From assembly GCA_025738555.1 (NCBI GenBank), contig JAOVFP010000023.1:1116001-1180000 (forward strand): a stretch of DNA of 64,000 nt, given 5' to 3'. Below, one piece after another: positions 11,784-23,591 of the stretch. The DNA is from Cyathus striatus (Eukaryota; Basidiomycota; Agaricomycetes; Agaricales; Nidulariaceae). The notes beneath the pieces were generated by a model, which was not told the origin of the DNA, ran no database searches, and saw nothing but the letters and a program-made list of their open reading frames with translations. Every line of letters begins with the position of its first letter. Position 1 is the stretch's first letter. A program made the position numbers and the translations under genes.

Positions 11784-13781
11784 ATGATCTTTCTCTCATC
11801 TCGAACTTGCACGCAACTCCTCACAAGAACTCCTCGGTCCACTGCACGCTTCGCGTCTGGTAAGCTCTCGGCCAATGACAATCCTTAATACTAAGTGATG
11901 GCAAGGACTGGCTAAATTCCAGTGGAGGTTCGTAAAGTATAGAGAATAGAAAGCAACATATCTAAATACCCTTACTGTTGTTAGGATCCTTTGAACCTTG
12001 AATCTCTGTTAACAGAAGAAGAGATAGCCATTCGGTTTGAGGATTTCCACACCTGTAGGTAACTTCATTAATCATAAGTATGTCCCTAGAGACACCGCAC
12101 ACCAGTATTGTCAAGTCAGTCCTTTCTTATAACGCGTGAAACCAACGCCTTTCAAGCAACCTTACGTTTAGTTGTTAGGAAAACTTGCTTCCTCGCATAC
12201 TTAAGGGATGGAGAACTGAAGGTATAACTATTGTTACGTATATCTCCTTCTCTGAACTTGTGCATAGAGTTTGATCATGGAATTCTTCCTGAAATGGGGA
12301 AGCTAGGGTTGCTAGGTCCCACCATTGATGGCTACGGATGCGCCGGTGCTAGCAACGTAGCATATGGATTAATCGCAAGAGAGATAGAAAGGTTGTCCCC
12401 ACGCAGACGCGTCTGTAGATGTTCTAATGATTACATCTAGAGTCGACTCTGGTTATCGCTCAACCTCCTCCGTTCAGTCCTCGCTTGTCATGCACCCCAT
12501 AAACGAGTTCGGTACAGAAGCTCAGAAGGAAAAATACCTTCCTTGTCTAGGTTCGGCTTCCCCTAGTTCTCGTTTATAAGTTAAATCAATTTATTAATCC
12601 CTCAAAACTAGCCAAGGGAGAAATTATCGGAGCCTTTGTAAGCTAGTGTTTTTCTTGCCCAACACAACTCCTGAGGTTTTACAGGGATTAACTGAACCTA
12701 ACCATGGTTCAGATCCCTCGGGTATGGAGACAATCGCCGAGGAAGCTAATGGGGGGTATATCATCAAAGGTAGCAAGACATGGATTACGAATGCACCAGT
12801 CGCGTGAGTACTGTAAATTGGACCATGCCAACATTATGTATCAATGTTTCTGCAACACAGTGATATCTTCATAATCTGGGCGCGATGTAAATGGGACAAC
12901 AGAGTCCGTGGATTCATTCTGGAGCAGGTCAGTATTATGGTTAATCAAAGAGTGTTATTGCTAAGGTCATCTATCCAGGGTACGAAGGGCCTTTCGGCTC
13001 CTGCAATTAAGAACAAGATCGCGCTTCGTGCTTCGCTTACGGGTTCTATATTCATGGATTCAGTAGCGGTATCTCACGATGCACTTCTACCTAAGAGTAA
13101 TGGTCTGAGCTCTGCGTTCTCGTGTCTCAATTCGGCAAGGTAATTAGAGAACTCCTTTGTTGATGCTCTTTTTTAACTCTAGTTTGTAGATACGGTATCT
13201 CATGGGGTGTAATGGGCGCACTGGAGGATTGTATCCACCGCACGCGAGATTATGCATTGGAGCGACATCAATTTAATCGTCCTTTAGCTTCTTTTCAATT
13301 GGTACAGAAGAAATTGGTCGATGCTCACACTGAAGTTGCCCTCGGACTCCAGGCAAGTTTGCAAGTTGGGAGATTGAAGGATGCAGGAAAGCTGGCACCC
13401 GATATGATCAGTATGGTGAAGAGGAACAACTGCGGCAAGGCTCTTCAACATTCTCGTATTATCCTTGATATCCTAGGAGGCAACGCCGCGGCTGACGAGT
13501 ACGTACCATACTTTCTGTTAGCTTCGATGAAATCATTGATTCCTGTATTGCCAGATATCACGTTGGCCGACATGTCGCCAATTTGCAAGTTACCAACACT
13601 TATGAAGGTATGACTTTGTAGTAGTAATGTTGGAGTATAGTCATTGACTTCTTGATATTGTAGGCACAAACGTAAGCCACCGTACAGGCATGTTAAGTAC
13701 TTCCGTTAATAATTCTTCTAGGACATCCATACCCTCATACTGGGCAAGGCAATTACGGGTATACAGGCCTTTGCAAACTGA
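11784..13781 (+). CDS. GCDH: Glutaryl-CoA dehydrogenase, mitochondrial
   Basis: FAD enzyme of the acyl-CoA dehydrogenase family that oxidises and decarboxylates glutaryl-CoA to crotonyl-CoA in lysine and tryptophan breakdown. The start ATG at 11784 gives a basic Ser/Thr-rich mitochondrial presequence ([20 protein letters not shown]). The mature part reads [20 protein letters not shown], then [76 protein letters not shown] (substrate/FAD loop) and [20 protein letters not shown]. It ends with the catalytic glutamate region [20 protein letters not shown]. All introns are GT-AG and the frame is intact. The last part is spliced through an 8-nt microexon (13664-13671) directly after the catalytic Glu codon. 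The gene converges with the DNA polymerase gene, whose stop is 82 bp away. Confidence 0.95.
13664..13671 (+). other. 8-nt microexon in the glutaryl-CoA dehydrogenase gene
   Basis: The microexon GCACAAAC is flanked by an upstream intron ending ATTGTAG and a downstream intron starting GTAAGC and ending TTCTTCTAG. It joins exon ends ...TATGAAG and GACATCCAT. The joined codons give TYEGTNDIHT, the conserved active-site motif of the family. Skipping it would shift the frame. Confidence 0.85.
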
Positions 13782-13863
13782 GAGTATTTTTTATGCTCGT
13801 CATAGCATTGTTAATTGTATAAGTACATTCTCAAGCTATATATCTGTCTTAGATACTACCCGA

Positions 13864-16270
13864 TCATATATCCGCATTTCGTAGCGGAGGATCTATCCAT
13901 TCCAAGTCTAAAATGTCAAATACTTCCTTTTCACTGCGTGGGATAAATAACCTGGAATCGTGACGACGAGTACTGGTAGATTTCAGTGAATATCCTTTTG
14001 ATAATGAACACTCTTACAGTCCAGAACTATCAAATTTCGTGCCCCTGCAGAGAAAAAGTCAACTCATCCAAAGGTGCAGGAGTTATCCGACTCGCCTCTC
14101 TTGTTTAGCCCACAGTCTTAGATCTCTCTCGAACATCTTCGATCCAGTCCTGTAGCAAACACTAGAACGCAGTTATGCATGATGACTCGAACGAAGACAT
14201 ACCATCCCACCACAGCTGTCCAGTATGCTTCAGGTGCTGCAAATATCAGGTCGACTCGCCGATGAAGTTTTCGGCAGCCTTTCTCCGAGGGTAGCACAAA
14301 TACCGTAAGCGCTTTTTCCAGAGAGTCCCAGTGCTCCGTCCGCAGAGCATCATGTGCATGGAATCCAGATAAATCTACAAGCGGCTGTTACTTTATATCG
14401 TTGTTATGTATGTAATAGATACGAACGCATAACGTGTGTAATCAGTCCTATTTGGAATTATCATGTCGATATTACTATGTGACAGCAATATACGTCCCAA
14501 GCACTCACCCAATTCATGTAAATGTTTCGTTACTCGTGCACATAGTCCTTTGATATGTTCTGCTCCACTTTTGAGATCAGAATGGCTGATGACGATATCA
14601 ACATCGTTGCTCTCTGTTTTGCCTCGACGGTATCTATAATTGGACGAGTCACAATTTGTTGTTCGAAATAGAATGTACACCGAATACTTGCCCGCCCACG
14701 ACTGTGCTTATACATCCAGGCTGAAGCTTTTCTAACTCGCACATCACGATTGCGTGTATTCGCTCCGCTTCTTCACGGGGTATTTTGATATCCAGCTCCT
14801 TCCTTAAAGCAATAGCTACCTTTATAGACATAGCCGGCAGTTTATCCTGGGTGAGGATTTTGCGTCCATTGGGAGTGACCAACTCCGCTTCAAGGTCTTC
14901 CAGTGCGGAACTGTCCGTCCCTGGCGGAATATCGTAATATCGTTCCATGTCCTCAATAGTTCGAAGCCCTATATCGTACAACCTTCGCGCAGTGGAGGGG
15001 CCGACGCCATAGATCGAAGAAAACAGGACCAGGATTGGAAACGCTGTGAACTCCGGATTGTCTCTATATCGGTATCACAATGAAGGTTATCAAAACGCAT
15101 ATTTCATCATACCGCTCTCCTCGATATATCCTTTTTCTAAGAAATCTTTGATCTACATGCTTGCGATTAGTATAGGTACATAAACGCTAGCCGCGGGGCG
15201 TACCTTGGATCTAATTTTTTCTCCAATGTGAGGAAGAGTTTCAACATCGCGCTTAAAGTTTTCTTTCGTTATAACATTGGGGTACGCTATAATAAGGCTT
15301 AGGAGGTGTCCAGAAAACGTAAGGGTGCGAGTAACTAACATTTCAGAATCTAATATTTTCCTAGGATTAAACTAGATATCCCCGAGAACTTATATGCACA
15401 CACCGCGATAGCACGCTCGTAACTGAGTGCGTTGATATGTTTTCCTTCAAGTTCTCGTGATCGATACAAAATATCCAGTTCAGTGACGAGAGTTTGGTTA
15501 GGACATATTAAAGGGCTGGCACGCTGGCACGCATACGAGGCACTCCAATTTCTCTTGACTTTCGAACTGGTATGATCCTCCTCTGAAGGCGGGAAAGGAC
15601 ACAAGGCTCGAACAGGTCTCTGGTTCCTTGCTTGTATGGCATCGGATGTTTGGGACGAAGGAGGGCTTGGATAAGTTGTTCCTTCTTTCTGCGGCTCCCG
15701 AGATTGTGAACTACCAGCGCCATGTGGAGCGCAGTCCGGACAATTCTCAACGGTTTCGTCATGAAGTTCGGATATCGCTGCATACCCCCCACAAGGAAGC
15801 GGTTTATCTGCCTTTACCGAGTCGCGTAACCAATCAGGTGTTACTATTGCCTTCTGTTTCTGAATTCGAGGAAATGAGGTTGCTCAAAGTCTAACATTTG
15901 AGATACTTACAGCAACATTCCAATCAACATGTCTTTCCAGACGCCTCCTCATGCGTATTCCGTAATTATTATATCTGCACTGGTAGGTTCGTTACATGTT
16001 GAAACATCGAAATGAACATGTGTATTTCGCTGTTCACATGGTTGATGTTGCTCAATAAGGTCGTAGAGTTCTTTCAAGATATCTACATCGATTTTGGCTT
16101 GCACAATGAAGATTTTTAAAGGCTCATTGGCATATCCATCCCAAGGGCAGGTTGAACCAGCGTGGATGCGTTTCCGAGATGGACGAAGACACTCTTCATC
16201 AGAAGAGGCATATGAACTATGTCGTCTTGCAGCCTTTGTGGGGGCATAGTATTGGATTTGGTGGAGACAT
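13864..16270 (-). CDS. Family X DNA polymerase with N-terminal BRCT domain (lambda/mu/Pol4 type)
   Basis: Gap-filling DNA polymerase for non-homologous end joining or base excision repair. The N-terminal BRCT domain starts at LKIFIVQAKIDVDILKELYD and ends with IVTPDWLRDSVKADKPLP. A Ser/Pro linker follows, then the 8-kDa region (ERAIAVCAYKFSGI) and helix-hairpin-helix elements (LPHIGEKIRSKI; IYGVGPSTARRLYDIGLRTI). The catalytic palm has GGYRRGKTESNDVDIVISH, with two metal-binding Asp, and RRVDLIFAAPEAYW, with the third. The end includes KFDSSGLTRRHDSRLFIPRS. The frame breaks twice: at GGGGG 16240-16244 (one base too many) and at 15952/15953 (one base missing between TEYA and MRRRLERHVDW). The start at 16270 (MSPPNPILC) is tentative because of the first break. 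One intron (14045-14095) appears to be GC-AG. Confidence 0.85.
14045..14095 (-). other. Probable GC-AG intron in the DNA polymerase X gene
   Basis: On the minus strand the exon ends GCTAAACAAGAGAG, the intron begins GCGAGT and ends TTCTCTGCAG. Joining gives LRLWAKQERGTKFDSSGL, which fits the conserved polymerase lambda palm. The nearby GT donor (GTCGGA) would give a frameshift and a stop. Confidence 0.55.
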
Positions 16271-17174
16271 CAGACGCTCGATACTACAAATATTTATTGC
16301 GGATTAACAGTACGAGCATGTGCATGAATCGACAATGATATCAGCAGTTCATATTTGTATATATTAGGATCCAAGACTTTTGGGATATGATGGATTCCAT
16401 TATTACGATTGGCTGGAGCTCCGGAGTACCTCGATGCTGTACATACTCTGTCACGAGTCTTAGTCTGAGTCACTATGTAGTCACCTGTTGCTGGAAGCTA
16501 GTTGGTAACCTGATTGGTTACGATTTTTTATAAGGATTATATAGCTTGTAATGAAGCATCTATTGCATACGAGACCAGGGTGGAACCCGGAGTGATATGA
16601 AAACAGCAGGAGAATGCTGTGGATATATAATTTATATATCATATCAAATTTCAAGTTGCTGTTGCTGTTGAGCACAGTGCAGTATCTTAGACTCGTTTGC
16701 GATTGGCCAATTTATAAGTACAATGTGGACAACAGCAGTCGGGACTCGGCCGAGCACGAGGCTATGAGCCCATAACTACCAGTAGGATGATTCGGTGTTA
16801 TCAGATATGTAAGGACTGTGAAATGAATCGGATTCACATGAATATTGAATATTTGAATGAATATCATGCTTATAGACTGAGACTGTGGCTATAGTAAGGT
16901 GCAATGAGAGTGGTGCGAGTCAGCGCCGTCGGCTTGTCGGGTAGATAGCATAGCGAATATTTATTTATAATGTGGGAATATAATGATTAGCAGATGAATT
17001 GGAGCTTGAATCCATCTACTACATAATACGTTTACCACTGGTGTGCAGATGTCAGCCTAACTCAGTTCCCGTCACCCACCTCCCCAGTCATATCCTCCCA
17101 TTCATACGACTCCTCTTAATCCGTCCCTTCCTCCTCCTTATCCTCCCTTCTACCCGCCCTATATCATCACCGAA
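16271..17174. other. Intergenic region, AT-rich
   Basis: About 0.9 kb between divergently arranged genes (DNA polymerase X leftward, NMN adenylyltransferase rightward). It is AT-rich with several short TATA-like runs (around 16355, 16630, 16965). A pyrimidine-rich CCTCC/TCCTT stretch at about 17085-17165 directly precedes the NMN adenylyltransferase start, a common feature of fungal promoters. No gene or RNA is seen. Confidence 0.5.
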
Positions 17175-18435
17175 ATGGAAACATCAGTGCATCTCACAGA
17201 CTCCTTCACAAACCCCCTTAATTACTCATTTCCTCGCCATCGTCTCTCTCGTGTCCTAAGAGATCCAAAGAAGACTCCCATTGTTCTGGTCGCATGTGGA
17301 TCCTTTTAGCCCCGTCACATATCTCCATCTCCGCATGTTCGAGATGGCAAAGGACTACGTCCGCCAAAATACAGAATTCGAGGTCGTTGGTGGTTACCTC
17401 AGTCCCGTCAGTGACATGTACAAGAAGCCTGGTCTCCTAAGTGCAACCCACAGGTGGGTGTCGCCCTTCTCTATTGATTGTCCCCGTCCATGCCTACAGC
17501 CCATTCTTCCATGCCGCCTTGTACTCTCTCTACTGTTCTCTTTTCAATCTCTATTTCAAATATCGCGGAATTCTTGGTCATGCTTCCGGTTGCCGCTTCC
17601 GGAACATGGCTACCCCCCCTGGGTATTCATGATGTGCCTTTCGCATATGACCAAGCTTTGTTCCATCGAATTCGCCTCCATTCTTATTTCATCTCAGACG
17701 TTTCTGACCTCGTCTTTTGCGATGCAGAGTAAATATGTGCACCCTCGCTGCCGAAGAGTCATCCAATTGGCTGATGGTTGACTCATGGGAGACCTTCCAA
17801 TCTTATCAGCGCACAGCTATCGTCTTGGACCATTTTGATCACGAAATCAACACGGTCATGGGCGGAATCCAGACCGAAGATGGCGAACACCGCAACATCC
17901 GCGTGATGCTCCTGGCTGGTTCCGACTTGATAAGTACAATGAGCGAACCAGGTGTTTGGAGCTATACCGATGTACCCAATGTTTATCAAGCTATTGGATG
18001 TTCCTATTAACGTATAATCTTTCCCAGCTAGAACACATCCTAGGCCGATACGGCACTTTTATTATTGAGCGCGCAGGCTCAGGGATGGACCAGGCCACCG
18101 ATAGCCTAGCCAAGTGGCGACACAATATTCATATGGTTTCCCAACTAATTCAGAACGACGTATCAAGCACAAAGGTCAGATTGCATAATTTTATGTCAAA
18201 GGGTTTTTCGAGGTCTTGACATTTGCTCGCTCAGGTCCGCTTATTCCTGCGGAGAGGTCTTTCTGTACGATACCTACTGCCCAATGCAGTAGTAGACTAC
18301 ATTGAAGAGCATGGTCTCTATCAAGACGAAGGTGCGAACCCGCCAAACAATTCAGAGAAAGGTAAAGATAGAGAGCCGAACGGCGGGTCGCGCAAGGAGT
18401 TGCATTCTCAGCAACAGCAGACGGCTTGTTCCTAG
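17175..18435 (+). CDS. NMA1: Nicotinamide/nicotinate mononucleotide adenylyltransferase
   Basis: NAD biosynthesis enzyme that joins NMN or NaMN with ATP to make NAD or deamido-NAD. The start ATG at 17175 gives METSVHLTDSFTNPL. The nucleotidyltransferase core follows: KTPIVLVACGSF, SPVTYLHLRMFEMAKDYV, VVGGYLSPVSDMYKKPGL, WLMVDSWETFQ, VMLLAGSDLISTM and the late signature SSTKVRLFLRRGLSVRYLLP. Introns lie at about 17454-17725, 17971-18029 and 18175-18234; the first is unusually long. The frame is broken once: TTTT at 17304-17307 has one T too many, so GSF is followed directly by TAG, while deleting one T restores the conserved GSFSPVTYLHLRMFEMAKD. The C-terminal tail after DYIEEHGLY is polar and Gln-rich. 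An essential gene is unlikely to be a pseudogene, so the extra T is probably an error. Confidence 0.92.
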
Positions 18436-21333
18436 GGGATGCTGTAAGATAACCGAGAGGTACGGACTAGAAATCAGAGTGTACGTGTATCTCTTTGATT
18501 TTGGTTTCTTGCGAGGGCGCTTATCAGTTTCATTTCAGGTGCCGTGTATCTTATCTGTATTTTTCCATCTTAAGAAGTTGTACTGGAGTTTATTCCAAGG
18601 AAGCGTGGAAAAGCTTTGATTGTTGACATCGTTACACGAGCTTTTCCTTGAAAAGAGGATAATATAGAAGGCATACGATAATACTGTATTGCACTCAAGT
18701 ATCCCGCGGCCAAGGACCCAATTATACCCAATTCGTAATGTAGAACAAGATGCTATGGCATGATGCCAATAGTAGAGTTCAATCTTGGCGATACACGATA
18801 CAGCTACAGCTGTTTTGTGACGCGCGCTAAACTTTTTCGGCAGGATATTGTAGTGTTGCTGTAGCCACTGATCTGTAGCGACGCGACGCGACAGCCAAGA
18901 TTGAACTTCCCTAATATCACGCAGAAGTTGATATACAACACTTGCAAGCGCTCGGCATGCCGCTCTCCGGCTAGTACAGTTTGAGGCCGTCATTGCTCAT
19001 CTCCCCCGACATGTCGCAATAACACTAACCCACTAATATATTACCCTAAGTATTGCAATGAATGAAGCAACTTCGTTGTTGCAACGTAACTTAGAAGCGC
19101 AATCAGTCAGTCGTAACATGCATTCGACTGCTTAGCTGTGAAGGTTTTGTGGACTGGACTGGTGCTTGTTCAAGGTATTATAATGTTCTTTATCTGTGTG
19201 TTCGGATACAAATCGACGTTCTGTTTTAATCTGTGGCAATCTCACATTACATACCAATGTCCAACTTCAAGCAATTGCGCGTTCAAGATTACTGTTCATA
19301 TGGTTCAAATAACCTAAGCCTTACCGAGCCTTGGGTGACATCGCAAATGACACTCAGTAGCTTTTATCCTGCCTACTGGATCTGCTGGGGCTTCAAACCA
19401 ACTTCAACCGGTTCAAGTCAATCAGAATTGGCGCTGGACCAACATCTGTCACGTCCACTATGTCTTGAATGCTATGTATTCCGAAGGCCCGCATGGCACT
19501 CTACAGAGGTACATAACCTTCACTTGGTACGTCTTGGCTCGCATTAAATGCGATAACTTGACGTTGACTCCGCCTATGGGATGATTGGTTGACCGCTCTA
19601 AAAATCAATCCAATGGCTTTGTGCTTTGCTGAACGTACCAGGACTCCATTTCACATATTCAGGGTGTAATGCTGAAGCCTGAAGGTTTGCGTTGACAACT
19701 GATGTATGGTCTCGTATGGCGAGATAAAGACGCAAGTAACCCGATATTATTGGCGTTTCACCTGCAAGCTCGTCAGGTCCGCATCGGCCGCTATTGCCCT
19801 GGGCGCGGACTGCGCGATGTAGTCAAAATTAGGGATCACACAGAAATGATTCCTGGTTCAGAGGTACCAGAAATTCATAATGAACAAATAATTTGACTTG
19901 GATTTTACAAACATTCTACTAAGCTGCGGTAAGTTGTTGTGCTCGTCATATAACTAAAGTCTGACAATGGCCGTTTTAAAAAGCCCATCCTATTTGTAGA
20001 GGCGCTAAAAGTCTTTCAGCCTTTTACTTATCCCCGACAAGTCACATGCCGCAGTAATCCATCGATTAATACTACTACGTTACTGAGTCACTTGAACTGC
20101 TACTTAGAGGCAGGGTTCAAGAGCGATAGTTCTCAATGGTCTGGGCGACATAGCAATCAGGAATCTGCCCTGCAGAGTGTCTGACGGGGTTCTTCATTTT
20201 GCTTAAGTATACGTTACAACCTTACAACCAATTTAACACGTATTACTTGTACGTTCTCATGTCAAGGAGTACTGAATTTAAAAGTGAAACTCCTATTGGA
20301 GAGTACGATCTTCTGGAGGGTTTGGGACCCTAACATAACTGCTTATAATATGATAGCTAGTGACAAGACCCTTCCCAGGTTTGTATGTCCATGGCTCCTT
20401 AGCAGTTTAGTAGAGTAGTACAGGAAGTACAGTAAAACATGCGAAGTTGAAATTGTTCATCTGTTCATCCTTTGTTTTTCACATGATCGACGGAATAATT
20501 CCCACTTGTTGTCTCTACCATGATGATCCTGAATATTACAAACTATTCGATACTTATCGGTGGTATGTAGTCTCTGAATGGGAATACTCGCCCTGTAAAA
20601 TCAGCACTGACGTTCCCAGCTGAAGGTTGTTTCTGCGATGCTACCTCGTGGTGCGGGTACAATATAGCAGTAAATCCATTTCTATCATTATCCGTCATCT
20701 CAAAATGTTATTCTCCAATACTCGCCCTCGATTCACTGATTCCGCATCGGAAAGGATCTAAAGCGCAAGTGGGAACAACGCCTCTTCCGGAAACTAATCT
20801 CCTGTTGTGACTAAGTCTGAAGAGATTTGGAAGGAATGGCATTTGGGAGGTTAGCAGGTCCTCAAGAACTTCCTTCAAGCTCCTTAAGTAACTTTCCCTC
20901 AATCACCGGATTATCTCCCTATTTCCGACCTGCGATCTCTTTTGAATCGTGCACATTCAGTTGAAAGTTGCACTTCGGGGAGCAGACTACTCGACGTGCA
21001 TCGTCATGTACAGAGTTTAGCGTTCAAGAAGAATGAATCCAAGCTATCGTTGCGAGCTCTTCTGATGGCTACATTTATGTACATGGTAACACAGGGCTCG
21101 AGAAGGGGTAAGGAAGTTCCTGTAGCTTCCTGTCAAATCCATCCCGTAAACTCGCTAGATCATCAAACCCTAGCCGTCAGGGTTTCGTTTGGCAGTCAAT
21201 TCTTTTCTAACATCTACATGCTCTTGGCTATATGAGATTCTCATAAAGGATCGGTCATGCTGGTGAATAACTCTCCCACTCCTTCCGTCCACCTTCTTTC
21301 CCCCGTGGCTCTGAGTCTCTCATAACGCCCAAG
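18436..21333. other. Long intergenic region without a recognised gene
   Basis: Nearly 2.9 kb with only short open frames on both strands. The longest (18535-18993, minus, 152 codons) has no recognisable motif and erratic composition. No transposase, reverse transcriptase or terminal repeat was found. The last part (about 21270-21333) is pyrimidine-rich and precedes the MFS transporter start. Confidence 0.4.
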
Positions 21334-23591
21334 ATGTCAGACCAGCAGTCTTATTCCGACTCAGACTTGAAGAAGGGTCACTCGAAGGAGTCCTCTCTGC
21401 ACTCAGTGAAGATCGAGGATGTTGACGATGCAGAGCGGGCGGCTTTTGAAAGAAAAACGATGTAGGAGCCACTTTCATTTTGTTTACACTTTTAAGGGAG
21501 TGCTCACCATCGGCGATACAACAGGCGCTATGTTGACTGGAGGATACTTCCACTACTGGCTCTGCTATACTCTTTTGCTTTGATAGACAGAATCAATCTT
21601 GGTGCTGCTTTCACCGCTGGGATGGGTGTGGATTTGGTTTGTCTCAATTAATTAATACATGACGAGAATTGCTTGATGACGAAGTGCACCAGAAACTTAC
21701 TGTCGGGGAAAGGTATAACATTGCAACCTGTTTGTATTTCGTTCCATACATTCTCCTGTAAGTTCAATCTTAGTACAGCATCCAACACCTGGTGACAATT
21801 ACTATAGCCAACTTCCGGGAAATCTTGTCTTGAGGAGATTTGGTGTTCGTAATTGGCTTACATTTACGGTCGTTGGATGGGGCGCCGTTCAGCTTGGAAT
21901 GGGCTTCGTGAAAGCCTGGGGATATCTAACTTTGTGCAGAATTCTTCTTGGTATATTCGAGGTTAGTCTATTTGCAAGTGCGCATGATAAAGTTTCTCTG
22001 AATGCTTCCGTAAGGCTGCATTTTTCCCTGCCATGCTTTTCATCATTTCCACATGGTGGGTCATTGCGGATCAGGTACATAGCGATCGGGTCTTACACTT
22101 TATTGCAGGTATAAGCGGCATGAAGTTCAAACACGGTATGAGAGACTATTTGCTTTCCAGACTTATTTCTAACTGAAATGTCATAGGATTGCTATTTTCT
22201 ATCTCATTTCCATTACTATGGGCGGCTTGAGTCCCATTCTCGCGTGGGCTCTCAGTCTTCTCGATGGTCGCCAGGGCATTCCAGGTTGGAAATGGATATT
22301 CGTGAGCATCATTTTATCCATGGATATCAAACCCCATCGACCATCTTGCTTTAGATCATCGAAGGAGCTATTACGCTTGCGTTGGGTATAGTGTCGTGGT
22401 TCTTCATCCCCGAATTTCCGGATAGGAATCGGTTTTTGACACCTGAGCAAACTGCCATCGTGTTGAAAAGGATCGATGAGGATCGCGGGGATGCCAAACC
22501 CGACCCGTTGACTTTTGAGAAAGTTCGAAAGCATTTGTCGGATTGGACGCTGTGGGCCTATGGTATGTTTAGTTGGTTATGTTGTTGCGTATGGGCCGTA
22601 TGTTCAGACCTTTTCAAGGTGTTATGTTTTTATGCAGCACCATGCCTGCTTGTACGTATTGTGATGCCATTTTGGAATGTTTTCCTCAAACTATCTATTT
22701 CTAGATGCGCAAGCTTACTTCATTTCGATCATTTTGAAAGGAATGGGCTGGGACAAAACTCATTCTCTGTTACTGGTGCGAACTTTATCTGCCTGTTTGC
22801 TTTCATCCAATGGCTAAATATAGTGAACATTCTTAAGAGTGCACCACCTTACGGTCCCCCAGTATGGGCTTGCAGTTGTGACATTGTATTGTTTCTCTAA
22901 CAAGTTTATAGATTGTCCTTACACTACTTGGATCTTGGTTGTCTGACAAGTATCGTCATCGGACCGGGTTTATTGTGGTTCCGGCTTTTGTCTGTATCAC
23001 CGGCTTACTTCTTACCGCGTTTGCGAAACAAAATGCCGTCAGATATTTTGGTGCGTCCACAGATGCTTGCATGATAATTGGCTGTTAAATCATTGTTTAG
23101 GAACTTTCCTCACTAATGCAGGAAACTCCGCCACTATTCCAGGGATTTTGGCTTATGTATGTTTGGCATTTTTTAAATACTGGTTGAAAACTTATGCTGT
23201 AGTTCTAGGCTTCGAATAACGTAACTTCCCATAGTAAACGGTAGGGTACTTTATCTGAAAACATGCTATTCACCCTAACATTTTGTGTAGGTCTGTCCAA
23301 AGTGCAATGACTGTTGCACTCGGCGGTATCGGCGGTATTATGGCAAGCACAGTTTTCCGAGCTAAGGACGCTCCTCGCTACCTCCCTGGTTTGTTTTCCT
23401 GTTTAAATAATACATTTGATACTGGACTTAATTTTCTTAAAGGTCTTGGTGTTACGATCGGTTCTCAGGTGCTGCTGCTCATAGTCCTGAGCATTACAAC
23501 AACACATTTCTACCGACTCAACAAACAAAAGCGTGAGGGAAAGCTCACTGAGCCTCTGGAGGGACATCCAGATTTTTACTACACTCTATAA
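21334..23591 (+). CDS. Major facilitator superfamily transporter, anion:cation/allantoate permease (Dal5-like) family
   Basis: Twelve-span plasma-membrane proton-coupled transporter, probably for an organic anion such as a vitamin or carboxylate; the substrate cannot be read from sequence. The start ATG at 21334 gives MSDQQSYSDSDLKKGHSKES. The first membrane span carries RYVDWRILPLLALLYSFALI and DRINLGAA. Later segments are QLPGNLVLRRFGVRNWL, the family motif TLCRILLGIFE, GGLSPILAWALSLLDG, GWKWIFIIEGAITLALGIVS, IPEFPDRNRFLTPEQ and SDKYRHRTGFIVVPAFV. The C-terminus ends EGHPDFYYTL. About ten small GT-AG introns splice without any frame break, including one after ERKTM and several around 22560-23280. 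It stands alone, with no catabolic partner gene next to it. Confidence 0.88.

Noticed and set aside
18535..18993. 152-codon minus-strand open frame
   Set aside because: No start context, domain or splice structure; composition looks like random AT-rich sequence.
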